Positions 42,002 to 51,036 of a stretch of 64,000 bases of DNA are shown here, one piece after another (positions within the stretch are counted from its first letter, which is position 1; each line of letters opens with the position of its first letter). Position numbers and translations under genes: made by a program. The stretch covers positions 1 through 64,000 of the forward strand of contig JAVBPR010000012.1 in the NCBI GenBank assembly GCA_031549485.1, read 5' to 3'. Under the pieces are notes generated by a model. That model was not told where the DNA came from. It worked only from the letters and a program-made list of their open reading frames with translations, and ran no database searches. Origin of the DNA: JAVBPR01 sp031549485 (GTDB taxonomy: Bacteria > Bacillota > Clostridia > Oscillospirales > Feifaniaceae).

Positions 42002-42445
42002 ATGAAAGTTATTTTAAATGCCGATGTAAAAGGGCAGGGTAAAAAAGGGCAGCTTTGCGAGGTTTCGGACGGTTACGCGCGAAACTTCCTGCTTCCGCGC
42101 GGCCTTGCAAAAGAGGCAAGTTCCGCGAATTTAAACGATATGAAAACGAAAAATGCGGCGGACGAATACCGCCTTAAAGTAGAGCGCGAAGAGGCGCAGG
42201 CGCTTGCAAAGTCGCTTGAGGGAAAAACGGTCAAGGTGACCGCCAAGGGCGGCGAAAACGGAAAGCTGTTCGGCTCGGTAACTTCGAAAGATATAGCCGA
42301 AGCGCTTAAAAATCAGCATAAAATCAGCATCGACAAGAAAAAACTTGTCTGCGAAGATATAAAAGCGTTCGGGAATTACGCCGTTTTGGCAAAGATTTAT
42401 CATGACATTTCGGCGAATTTTTATGTGACTGTTTCAGAAAAATAA
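42002..42445 (+). CDS. rplI: 50S ribosomal protein L9
   Basis: 147 residues. The N-terminal domain (VILNADVKGQGKKGQLCEVSDGYARNFL) is the L9 signature, then a long connecting helix and a C-terminal domain. Four bases after gdpP, within the conserved gdpP-rplI-dnaB order. Confidence 0.96.
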   Translation: MKVILNADVKGQGKKGQLCEVSDGYARNFLLPRGLAKEASSANLNDMKTKNAADEYRLKVEREEAQALAKSLEGKTVKVTAKGGENGKLFGSVTSKDIAEALKNQHKISIDKKKLVCEDIKAFGNYAVLAKIYHDISANFYVTVSEK

Positions 42446-42463
42446 CGAAAGCGGGCACTTTAA

Positions 42464-43804
42464 ATGAGTGATTTAAACGTAAAACTGCCGTACAGCCTCG
42501 AGGCCGAAAAATCAGTTCTCGGCGCTGTCCTTATTGACCAGGATTGTTTCAGCGAAATAGTGCAGATTCTTTCATCAGAGGATTTTTATTTTAAGAAGAA
42601 CGAGCTTATTTTCGAAACGATGCTTTCGATGTTCAATACGGCGATTGATATCGACGCCGTCACCCTTCTTGACAGGCTTAAAAAATCGGGCGAATTCGAT
42701 GAAGAGCTTGCTAAAACCTATGTTTTGGAGCTTGCGGAATTCGTGCCGACCACCGCAAATGTTGCGAGATATGCAAATATCGTGCGCGAAAAATCAATGC
42801 TCCGCCGCCTTATTAAAGCCGCGGGCGAGATTTCGGACGTCTGCATAGAGGAAACCGAAGATGTCGGAGTTATTTTGGATTTTGCGGAGCAGAAGATATA
42901 CGAAATCTCGAACAGCAAATCAAAAAAGAGCTTTGCGAAAATTGCGGAAGAGGTCGCCGCGGTCATCCTCCGCATCAAAGATATGGCGGGCGGAAACCGC
43001 GCCAAATATATGGGAATCCCCACGCATTTTAAAAAGCTGGACAACCTGACAGGCGGGCTAAACAAGAGCGACCTTATCATTCTTGCCGCGCGCCCCGGCG
43101 TCGGAAAAACCAGCCTTGCGATGAATATCGCGGAGAACGTCGCGATTTTCGAGAAAAAGAAGGTTGCGTTTTTCTCGCTTGAGATGAGCACAAGCCAGCT
43201 GGTCACGAGAATGCTAAGCAGCCAGTCGGGAATCGACAGCAAAAAACTTCTTCAAGGAACGGTAACCGACGGGGACTGGCGGCCGCTAAGCGAATCGGGC
43301 GGAATAATAAGTTTAACACAGCTCCTTATTGACGACACGGCGAGTCAGAGAATTTCCGAGATGAAAGCAAAGATAAGGCGCGAAAAAAATGTTGATTTAA
43401 TCATTATTGACTATCTTCAGCTTATGCAGTCGGATAAAAGATTTAATAACAGAGTTGAGGAAGTTTCGGCCCTGACAAGGAATCTTAAAATCATGGCAAA
43501 AGAGCTTGAACTCCCGGTTATTTGCCTTTCCCAGCTTTCGCGAAACGCGGAAAACAGCAAAGATATCAGGCCGAAACTTTCGGACTTGCGCGACTCCGGT
43601 TCGATAGAACAGGACGCGGATATAGTTTTATTCATCTACCGGCCGGCCGAAAAAGAGGGCAGCAATGTTGTCGAACTGATTGTCGGTAAAAACAGGCATG
43701 GCGCGCCGGGAACAATCGAGCTTATGTATGACGGAAGATTTACGAAATTCAAAGAAATCGATACAGACCACGTCGATCCGAGAGACGATTATAAGAGAGG
43801 ATAG
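42464..43804 (+). CDS. dnaB: Replicative DNA helicase
   Basis: 446 residues (called DnaC in B. subtilis). The N-terminal DnaG-interaction domain (SLEAEKSVLGAVL) is followed by the RecA-like domain with Walker A ARPGVGKTS (around 206-214) and Walker B DLIIIDYLQLM. SQLSRNAE and LRDSGSIEQDAD are further conserved helicase motifs. No intein. Confidence 0.96.
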   Translation: MSDLNVKLPYSLEAEKSVLGAVLIDQDCFSEIVQILSSEDFYFKKNELIFETMLSMFNTAIDIDAVTLLDRLKKSGEFDEELAKTYVLELAEFVPTTANVARYANIVREKSMLRRLIKAAGEISDVCIEETEDVGVILDFAEQKIYEISNSKSKKSFAKIAEEVAAVILRIKDMAGGNRAKYMGIPTHFKKLDNLTGGLNKSDLIILAARPGVGKTSLAMNIAENVAIFEKKKVAFFSLEMSTSQLVTRMLSSQSGIDSKKLLQGTVTDGDWRPLSESGGIISLTQLLIDDTASQRISEMKAKIRREKNVDLIIIDYLQLMQSDKRFNNRVEEVSALTRNLKIMAKELELPVICLSQLSRNAENSKDIRPKLSDLRDSGSIEQDADIVLFIYRPAEKEGSNVVELIVGKNRHGAPGTIELMYDGRFTKFKEIDTDHVDPRDDYKRG

Positions 43805-43807
43805 GAA

Positions 43808-45112
43808 ATGAATCCCGAAAAATGCCGTGAGAAGGTTTTTGCCGAATTTAACAGCGTGATTATCGCGGTTTCGGGCGGCGCGGATTCGACCGCGCTGCTT
43901 ATTTCTATGCATGCGTGTTTGGAAGCCGAAAGGTTGAAAAACAAGGAAAAAACAGAGAAAAAACTTTTTGCGGCACATCTTAACCACTGCCTTCGCGGCG
44001 ATGAGTCGGACGGGGACGAAGAGTTTACAAGGCGGCTTTGCGAAAAGCTCGGGGTGCCGCTGTTTTGCGAAAAAGCCGATATTGCGGTAGTTGCAAAGGA
44101 AAAGAAAATATCGATAGAACTGGCGGCGAGGCAGGCGCGCTATGAATTTCTCGAGCGCGCGCGAAAGGAATCGGGCGCAGAGGTTATTGCGACCGCGCAC
44201 ACCGCCGACGATAACGCCGAAACGGTTATAATGAACCTCGTTCGAGGAACGGGGCTGCGCGGTCTTTCGGGAATTCCCGAAAGGCGGGGGAATATAATCC
44301 GCCCATTATTAAGCTGTGAAAAATTCGAAATTTTGGAATATCTTGAAAATAAAGGGCAAAATTATCGAACAGACAGCTCAAACAGCTTGCCGGACTATCG
44401 CAGGAACCGAATTCGAAACTTTGTAATTCCCGCGTTAAAAGAAGAAAACAGCGCTCTTATAAAAACGATAAACCGCGCGGCGGCAACGATTTCAAAGGAA
44501 AATGATTTTATAGAGACGGCGGCGGAAGCCCTTCGCAAGAAATGCGAAATTTCAAAAGGCGTGTTTGACGCCGCGGCGCTCAAAGAAGCGGAACCGGTGC
44601 TTGCAAAAAGGGTTTTGCTCGGTGCCGGATGCGAAGATTTTCAAAAGACCGAAGAAATTTATGCCCTTGTGCAAGACGGCAAGACATCAGATAAAATTCA
44701 GCTTACGGGCGATGTTTTCGCGAGGATTTCGTATGGAAATCTTGTTATCGGCGAAATTTCCAAAGCAGACGAAAAAAACGATTTCAGACTTTGCAAAACA
44801 GACCGAAAATATATTTTGCACGTTAATACTTTATTAAAGAATTCAAATTTACTTTGTGATATTATACTGGATAAAGATAAGATTTGCGGCGAGCTTTTTG
44901 TTAGAGAGCGCGCGCAGGGAGATAAAATCGGGAGCAAAACGCTGCAAAAAATTTTTATAAATAAAAAAATTCCGCAGGAAATCCGCGGAAAAATCCCGGT
45001 AATTTGCGATGAGCGCGGCATTGTCGCATGCGCCGTAACCGGCGCGGACAAAAAATATAAGCCGGATAAAGAAACAAAAAACATTATAATTATAGAAATT
45101 GGGGAAGAATAA
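43808..45112 (+). CDS. tilS: tRNA(Ile)-lysidine synthetase
   Basis: Changes C34 of the CAU-anticodon tRNA-Ile to lysidine so it reads AUA. 434 residues. The PP-loop motif VSGGADST (21-28), HLNHCLRGDESD and TAHTADDNAET are present, then the C-terminal TilS domain. Starts 3 bp after dnaB and overlaps hpt by one base. Confidence 0.94.
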   Translation: MNPEKCREKVFAEFNSVIIAVSGGADSTALLISMHACLEAERLKNKEKTEKKLFAAHLNHCLRGDESDGDEEFTRRLCEKLGVPLFCEKADIAVVAKEKKISIELAARQARYEFLERARKESGAEVIATAHTADDNAETVIMNLVRGTGLRGLSGIPERRGNIIRPLLSCEKFEILEYLENKGQNYRTDSSNSLPDYRRNRIRNFVIPALKEENSALIKTINRAAATISKENDFIETAAEALRKKCEISKGVFDAAALKEAEPVLAKRVLLGAGCEDFQKTEEIYALVQDGKTSDKIQLTGDVFARISYGNLVIGEISKADEKNDFRLCKTDRKYILHVNTLLKNSNLLCDIILDKDKICGELFVRERAQGDKIGSKTLQKIFINKKIPQEIRGKIPVICDERGIVACAVTGADKKYKPDKETKNIIIIEIGEE

Positions 45113-45630
45113 TGAAAACTTTAATTTCCGAAGAGCAAATAAAAGAAAAAGTTACCGCGCTCGGCCGCACTATTTCACAGGATTACGAGGGCAAAGAGCT
45201 GCTTCTTATCGGCGTGCAAAAAGGTTCATTCATCTTTCTTGCTGACCTTGTCCGCGAAATAACGGTGCCCCTTGAAATAGATTTTATCTCTGCGCAGAGC
45301 TACGACGGTATCGAATCGGGAATACTCGAAATATTCGGAAAAATCCCGGTAGTAAAGGGAAAGCATGTCATAATTGTCGAGGATATTATCGATACAGGCA
45401 AAACCCTTGCGGGGGTTATCGGAAAATTCAAGGCAGAGGGCGCGGCATCAATAGCGGTTTGCGCTTTTCTTGATAAGCCGTCCCGCCGCGCTTCGCTTGT
45501 GAAAATGGATTACAAATGCTTTGAAATCCCAGACGAATTCGTTATCGGATACGGAATGGACTATAACGAAAAATACAGAAACAATAAGTTTATCGGAATT
45601 TTATCAACAGAAGAATTGGTGAGGAAATAA
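45112..45630 (+). CDS. hpt: Hypoxanthine phosphoribosyltransferase
   Basis: Purine salvage: hypoxanthine or guanine plus PRPP. 172 residues with the PRPP loop VIIVEDIIDTGKTL (around 84-97). tilS-hpt-ftsH is a conserved Bacillota order. The ATG overlaps the tilS stop (TAATG). Confidence 0.95.
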   Translation: MKTLISEEQIKEKVTALGRTISQDYEGKELLLIGVQKGSFIFLADLVREITVPLEIDFISAQSYDGIESGILEIFGKIPVVKGKHVIIVEDIIDTGKTLAGVIGKFKAEGAASIAVCAFLDKPSRRASLVKMDYKCFEIPDEFVIGYGMDYNEKYRNNKFIGILSTEELVRK

Positions 45631-45632
45631 AT

Positions 45633-47471
45633 TTGAGTAACAAAAAGAATATAGCATTTTACGGAATTGTTTTGGCTCTTTTTATCGCGGCGAGTTTTTT
45701 GCTTTTCAACAGGCAAAAGCCGCCGGCAATTAAATATTCGGACATTATAAGCGATTTCAAGGAGAAAAAAGTTTCCGAGTTTGTCATAAACGACAACAAG
45801 CTTAAAATGACCTTGAAATCCGGCGAAACACTGACATACCGTTTGCCGAGCGTAGACCTGTTTTTATATGACCTCGGCGAAACGATAAATGAACAGTATC
45901 AGGCGGGCGAAATCAAAAGCTACGACTACACGGTCAGCGAAGTTTCGTGGTTTGCCTCGATGATTCCGTATCTCCTTTTATTCGGCGCTATTATTATTTT
46001 TTGGGTTATTATCATGCGCAGAACGGGCGGCGGCGGTCAGGCAAGCCAGTTCGGCAGAGCTAAAACCAAACTTGTCGGCGCGAAAACGAAGAAAACCTTT
46101 GCCGATGTGGCGGGGGTTGATGAAGAAAAAATCGAGCTTGCCGAGATTGTCGATTTTCTCAAAAACCCGAAAAAATATGTTGATATGGGAGCGCGAATTC
46201 CGAAAGGCGTTTTGCTTGTAGGCCCTCCGGGAACCGGTAAAACCCTTCTTGCAAAGGCGGTTGCAGGCGAGGCGAATGTTCCGTTTTTCTCTATCTCCGG
46301 TTCGGATTTTGTCGAGATGTTTGTCGGCGTCGGCGCTTCGCGCGTTCGCGATATGTTTGAAACAGCGAAGAAAAATCTTCCCTCGATTTTGTTTATCGAC
46401 GAGATTGACGCTGTCGGCCGCCACCGCGGCGCCGGCTTCGGCGGCGGACACGACGAAAGGGAGCAAACGCTAAATCAGCTTCTTGTCGAGATGGATGGTT
46501 TCGGCGACAACGAGGGAATTATCATAATTGCCGCCACCAACCGCCCGGATATATTGGATCCCGCGCTTCTGCGTCCGGGCAGGTTCGACCGCAGAATTAC
46601 GGTCGGATATCCTGATATAAAGGGCAGGGAAGAGATTTTGAAAGTTCACGCGAAAGGGAAACCCTTTGCGGAGGATGTGAATTTAGCTACCATTGCTAAA
46701 ACCTCGGTCGGAATGACCGGCGCGGATCTTGAGAACGTCCTAAACGAAGCGGCGCTTATCGCGGCAAGGAAGGATGAAAAAGAAATCCACGAAAAAGACA
46801 TCGAGGAAGCGACAATTAAGGTCGTTATGGGCCCCGAAAAGAAGTCGCAGATTATAAGCGATAAGGAGAAAAAACTCACAGCGTATCACGAGGCGGGGCA
46901 CGCGATTCTCACCAAATTTATGGATAAAAGCGATCCTGTTCACCAGGTTTCGATTATTCCGCGCGGCGGTGCCGGCGGATACACGATGCACCTTCCGTCC
47001 GAGGATAAAAGATATATCTCGCGCGACGAGATGTTCCAGGAAATCTGCGTCCTGCTCGGCGGGCGCGTCGCGGAAGAGCTTATTCTCGGCGATATTTCCA
47101 CCGGCGCGTCAAGCGACATCAGCCGCGCGTCGAATATCGCGCGCAAGATGGTTACGAAATACGGCATGAGCGCGAAACTCGGCGCAATTGAATACGGCTC
47201 GGAACACGACGAAGTTTTCCTCGGCCGCGATTTCTCGACATCGCGAACCTTTTCGGAAAAGTATTCTGCCGAAATTGACGACGAGGTCAAGGATATAATT
47301 GACCAGCAATATAAAATAGCCACAAAACTGCTCAAAGACAACACCGAAATTCTGCATAGGGTTGCAAACGCGCTTCTCGAACATGAAAAACTTTCAAGCG
47401 ATGAATTCGAGGCGATGTTTGCAAGCTCGGTCGAAAAAGAGCAGGAAAAGAAACAAGAGGAGGAGAATTAA
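45633..47471 (+). CDS. ftsH: ATP-dependent zinc metalloprotease FtsH
   Basis: 612 residues: two N-terminal membrane helices (about 5-24 and 110-128) around an external domain, the AAA+ module with GPPGTGKT (about 197-204) and DEIDAVGR, the SRH arginine finger region RPGRFDR, and the zinc protease HEAGH. Degrades membrane and regulatory proteins. TTG start by position. The C-terminus is Lys/Glu-rich. Confidence 0.96.
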   Translation: MSNKKNIAFYGIVLALFIAASFLLFNRQKPPAIKYSDIISDFKEKKVSEFVINDNKLKMTLKSGETLTYRLPSVDLFLYDLGETINEQYQAGEIKSYDYTVSEVSWFASMIPYLLLFGAIIIFWVIIMRRTGGGGQASQFGRAKTKLVGAKTKKTFADVAGVDEEKIELAEIVDFLKNPKKYVDMGARIPKGVLLVGPPGTGKTLLAKAVAGEANVPFFSISGSDFVEMFVGVGASRVRDMFETAKKNLPSILFIDEIDAVGRHRGAGFGGGHDEREQTLNQLLVEMDGFGDNEGIIIIAATNRPDILDPALLRPGRFDRRITVGYPDIKGREEILKVHAKGKPFAEDVNLATIAKTSVGMTGADLENVLNEAALIAARKDEKEIHEKDIEEATIKVVMGPEKKSQIISDKEKKLTAYHEAGHAILTKFMDKSDPVHQVSIIPRGGAGGYTMHLPSEDKRYISRDEMFQEICVLLGGRVAEELILGDISTGASSDISRASNIARKMVTKYGMSAKLGAIEYGSEHDEVFLGRDFSTSRTFSEKYSAEIDDEVKDIIDQQYKIATKLLKDNTEILHRVANALLEHEKLSSDEFEAMFASSVEKEQEKKQEEEN

Positions 47472-47472
47472 A

Positions 47473-47856
47473 ATGACATCAGGACACAAATTTTTCAGAT
47501 GCGCGCATTGCGGCAACATGGTCGGAATGATTGAAAACGCGGGCGTGAAAATTATATGCTGCGGAGAACCTATGGGCGAGCTTACAGCGAACACGACCGA
47601 GGCGGCGGGGGAAAAGCATCTCCCTGTTATCGAGGTTTCGGGCGCGATTGTAAAGGTCGACGTCGGCAGCGTTTTGCACCCTATGGAAGAGGGCCATTAC
47701 ATTAAATGGATTTATCTCCAGACGGCAAAGGGTGGTCAGAGAAAAGAGCTTAAGCCCGGCGACGAGCCGAAAGCGGTTTTCTCCTGCATTAATGACGAGC
47801 CGGTAGCGGCTTTCGCATATTGCAATCTGCACAGCTTGTGGAAAACCGAAGTTTAA
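47473..47856 (+). CDS. dfx: Desulfoferrodoxin (superoxide reductase)
   Basis: Reduces superoxide to peroxide without making oxygen, with electrons from rubredoxin. 127 residues from ATG 47473, with GAGGAG about 8 bases upstream. N-terminal desulforedoxin iron site CAHC (10-13) and CC (29-30). The C-terminal site II keeps EKHLPVI, HPMEEGHY and the late Cys-Asn-Leu-His. It follows ftsH directly and may share its transcript. Confidence 0.94.
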   Translation: MTSGHKFFRCAHCGNMVGMIENAGVKIICCGEPMGELTANTTEAAGEKHLPVIEVSGAIVKVDVGSVLHPMEEGHYIKWIYLQTAKGGQRKELKPGDEPKAVFSCINDEPVAAFAYCNLHSLWKTEV

Positions 47857-47868
47857 ATTATAAAAAAT

Positions 47869-47905
47869 AGCCGCCGCGGAAAACTTCCGCGGCGGCTTTC
47901 TTGTT
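47869..47905. terminator. Intrinsic terminator
   Basis: AGCCGCCGCGGAA, AAC loop, TTCCGCGGCGGCT, then TTCTTGTTG. It ends the long gdpP-dfx operon. Confidence 0.88.
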
Positions 47906-47932
47906 GTGAAATTTTTATTATTATAGTTTCTT

Positions 47933-49165
47933 TTAAACTAATTTGTCTTGTTTTTTCAGCTTCTTTGCGAGCTTTGAAGATACAATAAAAGAAAGAAGCA
48001 AAAACACGCCGATCAGCGAAAAACCGGCTTTATAAGCAAGGGCAACTCCGCTTTCGGGCGCAAAACTTGTAAAAATCGATTTTAAAATATTTATCGCGCC
48101 GCCCAAAATCAGGTTGGCAAAAACGAGCGAGAGACCTAAAACGGTGAGCGTGCCCGTAAGCGCGGCGCCGATTTTGTCGGGAAAAAGTTTTGATAAAATC
48201 GCCATAACCGTTGGGTAAACGGGCGCGATGAAAAAGCCTGTGGCGGTTATCAAAAACAGTCCCGGCTTGCCGGTGAGCAAGCCGACAAAAACGATAGCGC
48301 ACGCAAAAAAGCTAAACAGCCTTATCGATTTGACATATCCGAGCTTTTCGGTAAGCGGGCCGATAACAAGCCGTGCCACTGTGAAAGAAACGAAATACGC
48401 GGTCAAAAACAGTGCCGCGGTGTTTGCCGCAAAACCATAGCTTTTTTCAGCCAAATTTATCAGCCATCCGGTAAAACCTACTTCGGCACAGCAAGCGAGG
48501 GAGAGCGATAAAATGATAAGCCTTGCAACCGGGTTTTTCAAAAAATCGGAAAAGTGCGAGGTGTCGCTTTCGGCACTTTTGAAAGGCAAAGAAGCCTTTT
48601 TGGCGGGGAAAAGCGGAATGGCAAACAGCGCAAAAACGATGAGATATGTATACCGCCAGCCGAGAGCCATACCGCCAACCTGAAGTTGCATCAAAAAGGT
48701 CGAAGCAAGCGGCGCGAAAATCGAACTGAACCCGTAAAAAAAGTGCGAAATATTCATAAGGGTGCCGGTGTTTTGGGTAAAAGCGGACGCGGCGATAAAG
48801 CCGAGAACTATTTCAAGCAGCCCGCCGAACCCGTGGGAAACGAAAAAAGCAAAAATAAGAACATAATAGTTCGGCGAAAAACAAATTAAAAGCCCCGATA
48901 TGATAAGCCCGGAAAAACATATGTAAACTATCGGTTTTATGCTTTTTTTGCCGATAAATTTCGAGGAAAAATAACAGGCGAAAAGATATCCCATCGCGTT
49001 GGCGGCAAGAAGAAGCCCAAGCTGGAATTCGGAAAGCGAGAGGTCGCTCTGAATCCTCGGAAGGACGGCTCCTTTAATATTTTCGGAAAATCCGTAAAAC
49101 AAAAATCCCGAAAAAACAAGAAAGATAATTAGTATGTAATTTTTCTTTTCCAAAGCTGTTTTCAT
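47933..49165 (-). CDS. Major facilitator superfamily transporter
   Basis: 410 residues with twelve predicted helices in two halves. Similar in general layout to the FucP/NagP-like sugar or drug MFS groups, but no substrate motif is readable. It lies 10 bp after the nicotinate phosphoribosyltransferase gene, so a link to NAD precursor traffic is possible but not shown. Last gene of a five-gene minus-strand run. Confidence 0.82.
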   Translation of the reverse strand: MKTALEKKNYILIIFLVFSGFLFYGFSENIKGAVLPRIQSDLSLSEFQLGLLLAANAMGYLFACYFSSKFIGKKSIKPIVYICFSGLIISGLLICFSPNYYVLIFAFFVSHGFGGLLEIVLGFIAASAFTQNTGTLMNISHFFYGFSSIFAPLASTFLMQLQVGGMALGWRYTYLIVFALFAIPLFPAKKASLPFKSAESDTSHFSDFLKNPVARLIILSLSLACCAEVGFTGWLINLAEKSYGFAANTAALFLTAYFVSFTVARLVIGPLTEKLGYVKSIRLFSFFACAIVFVGLLTGKPGLFLITATGFFIAPVYPTVMAILSKLFPDKIGAALTGTLTVLGLSLVFANLILGGAINILKSIFTSFAPESGVALAYKAGFSLIGVFLLLSFIVSSKLAKKLKKQDKLV

Positions 49166-49175
49166 TTATGCCTCG

Positions 49176-50603
49176 TCAATAATTTTGTTGCAAAAGCTCC
49201 TGTTTGATATTCCAAAGTTTTTCCGAGAGGTCGACATAGTATTTGTGCGGATTATCGAACCTCGTAACCTCGTCCCAGAGTTTTTCGTGTTCTTCTATAC
49301 AGTATTTGCGTATTTCGCTAACGCTCGGACGCTCGTAAACAAGTTTGCCGCCGATAAAAATCGGAACCGAAAGAAGCTGCGCGCTGAAATTTGTCACCGT
49401 CTTTTTCTTCCAGGTATGTTCCGGATCGAAAATAACGAGCTCGCCGCGCACGTCTATCACCTCGTCAAAAACTGTGATAAGGTCGGCAATGGCTTTGCCG
49501 GTATCGTTTTCGCGCAGGCGGTAAAGTTTTTTATAGTGCGGAGTTGTGATTTTCTGAACGTTCTCGCTGATTTTGATTTTCGGGTTGATTGTGCCGTCGT
49601 CATTTTCCACCGCAACGAGCTTATAAACCCCGCCGAATACCGGATCGCTTTTGCTTGTTATCATGCGCTCGCCGACGCCGAAACTGTCGACCTCGGCGCC
49701 TTCTGCAAGAATTTCTTTAATGATGTATTCGTCAAGCGAGTTTGAGGCAAAAATTCCGCAATCCTGAAGTCCGGCTTCGTCAAGCATTTTTCGCGCTTTT
49801 TTCGAGAGATATGTAATGTCGCCGCTGTCGATTCGGATCCCCATTCTTTTCGGTTTGTATTTCAAAAAGGTCTTGATGGCGTTTGGAATCCCGCTTTTCA
49901 AAACGTTATATGTATCGACAAGAAGGACGCAGTTATCGCTGTATGTTTCCGCGTATGCTTCGAACGAGGCGAGCTCGGTATCAAACATCTGAACCCAGCT
50001 GTGCGCCATTGTTCCGAGAGCCGGAATGCCGTAAAGCTGTTCGGCGATAGTGCATGCAGAGCCAACGCAACCGGCGATATACGCGGCTCTTGCGCCGAGA
50101 ATCGCCGCTTCGGAACCCTGCGCGCGGCGGGAGCCGAATTCCATAACGTCGCGGCGCGCGGCGGCGCTGACTATTCGCGACGCCTTGGTGGCGATAAGCG
50201 ACTGGTGGTTAATATAAAGAAGCACCATCGTTTCAAGAAGCTGCGCCTGTATCGCAGGCCCGCGGACGGTAAGCAGCGGCTCGCCGGGAAAAACAGGAGT
50301 GCCCTCCGGAACGGCAAAGACGTCACAAGTAAATTCGAAATTTCGCAGATAATCAAGAAACTCATCGCAAAAGATATTTTTGCTTTTTAAAAATGCGATG
50401 TCATCATCGTCAAAATGCAAATTGAGAAGATATTCGATAATGCTGTCAAGCCCGCAGGCGATGGCGTATCCGCCCTTGTCGGGAACATTGCGGAAAAACA
50501 TATCAAAATAGCAGATTTTATCTTTAAATCCGCTTTTAAAATATCCGTTTCCCATTGTGAATTCGTAAAAATCGCAGAGCATGGAGAAATTATTTGGTAT
50601 CAT
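49176..50603 (-). CDS. pncB: Nicotinate phosphoribosyltransferase
   Basis: 475 residues; salvages nicotinic acid into NAD synthesis using PRPP and ATP. MLCDFYEFTMGNGYF at the start, MEFGSRRAQG near 155-164, and VDTYNVLKSGIPNAI fit the family. The ATG overlaps the end of the GtrA gene by 14 bases. The link to the glycosylation genes appears to be only transcriptional. Confidence 0.93.
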   Translation of the reverse strand: MIPNNFSMLCDFYEFTMGNGYFKSGFKDKICYFDMFFRNVPDKGGYAIACGLDSIIEYLLNLHFDDDDIAFLKSKNIFCDEFLDYLRNFEFTCDVFAVPEGTPVFPGEPLLTVRGPAIQAQLLETMVLLYINHQSLIATKASRIVSAAARRDVMEFGSRRAQGSEAAILGARAAYIAGCVGSACTIAEQLYGIPALGTMAHSWVQMFDTELASFEAYAETYSDNCVLLVDTYNVLKSGIPNAIKTFLKYKPKRMGIRIDSGDITYLSKKARKMLDEAGLQDCGIFASNSLDEYIIKEILAEGAEVDSFGVGERMITSKSDPVFGGVYKLVAVENDDGTINPKIKISENVQKITTPHYKKLYRLRENDTGKAIADLITVFDEVIDVRGELVIFDPEHTWKKKTVTNFSAQLLSVPIFIGGKLVYERPSVSEIRKYCIEEHEKLWDEVTRFDNPHKYYVDLSEKLWNIKQELLQQNY

Positions 50604-51036
50604 GTTTTTTCGCTACCTTTCCCTTGAAATAGATAAAAGAGCGCCAGAAGCCGTTGAAAAGCCCGCCGCAGGCAAACGATAACAGTTTTGCAATAAGGGG
50701 TGAAAAGCCCAAAACATTTCCGAAGAAATAAATGCCGAAAAGCGAAAGTGCCATCGAAAAAGGAAGAAGAAGAAAAAACCGCTTGAGTTCGCCGCCGGTC
50801 AGCGGTTCTTTTATTTTATAAAAATATTTTCTTGTAAGCCAAATATCGCTGAATTTTTTCGCCGCAAGCGAGAGAATCTGGCAAACATAAATATTTGCGC
50901 CGATCAAATAAAAAGCAACGAAAACGGCAAAGTTTACGACGATATTAATAAAAAAGAACAGCGCACCGCGCAGCAGGGTTTTAAGATTCAGCCCCTGCCA
51001 CAGCTTTTTTATATAGTTTTTGATTTTCTTTAACAA
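50590..51036 (-). CDS. GtrA-like flippase protein
   Basis: About 148 residues with four membrane helices, a GtrA/DPMS-type protein that helps move lipid-linked sugars across the membrane. RKYFYKI and the late NGFWRSFIYF are family-like. The start is uncertain: the longest frame opens with a TTG at 51060, overlapping the upstream gene by 80 bases; the TTG at 51036 has AAAGGG 7 bases upstream and is preferred. With the two upstream genes it makes a GtrA-GtrB-Gtr set. Confidence 0.85.
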   Translation of the reverse strand: MLKKIKNYIKKLWQGLNLKTLLRGALFFFINIVVNFAVFVAFYLIGANIYVCQILSLAAKKFSDIWLTRKYFYKIKEPLTGGELKRFFLLLPFSMALSLFGIYFFGNVLGFSPLIAKLLSFACGGLFNGFWRSFIYFKGKVAKKHDTK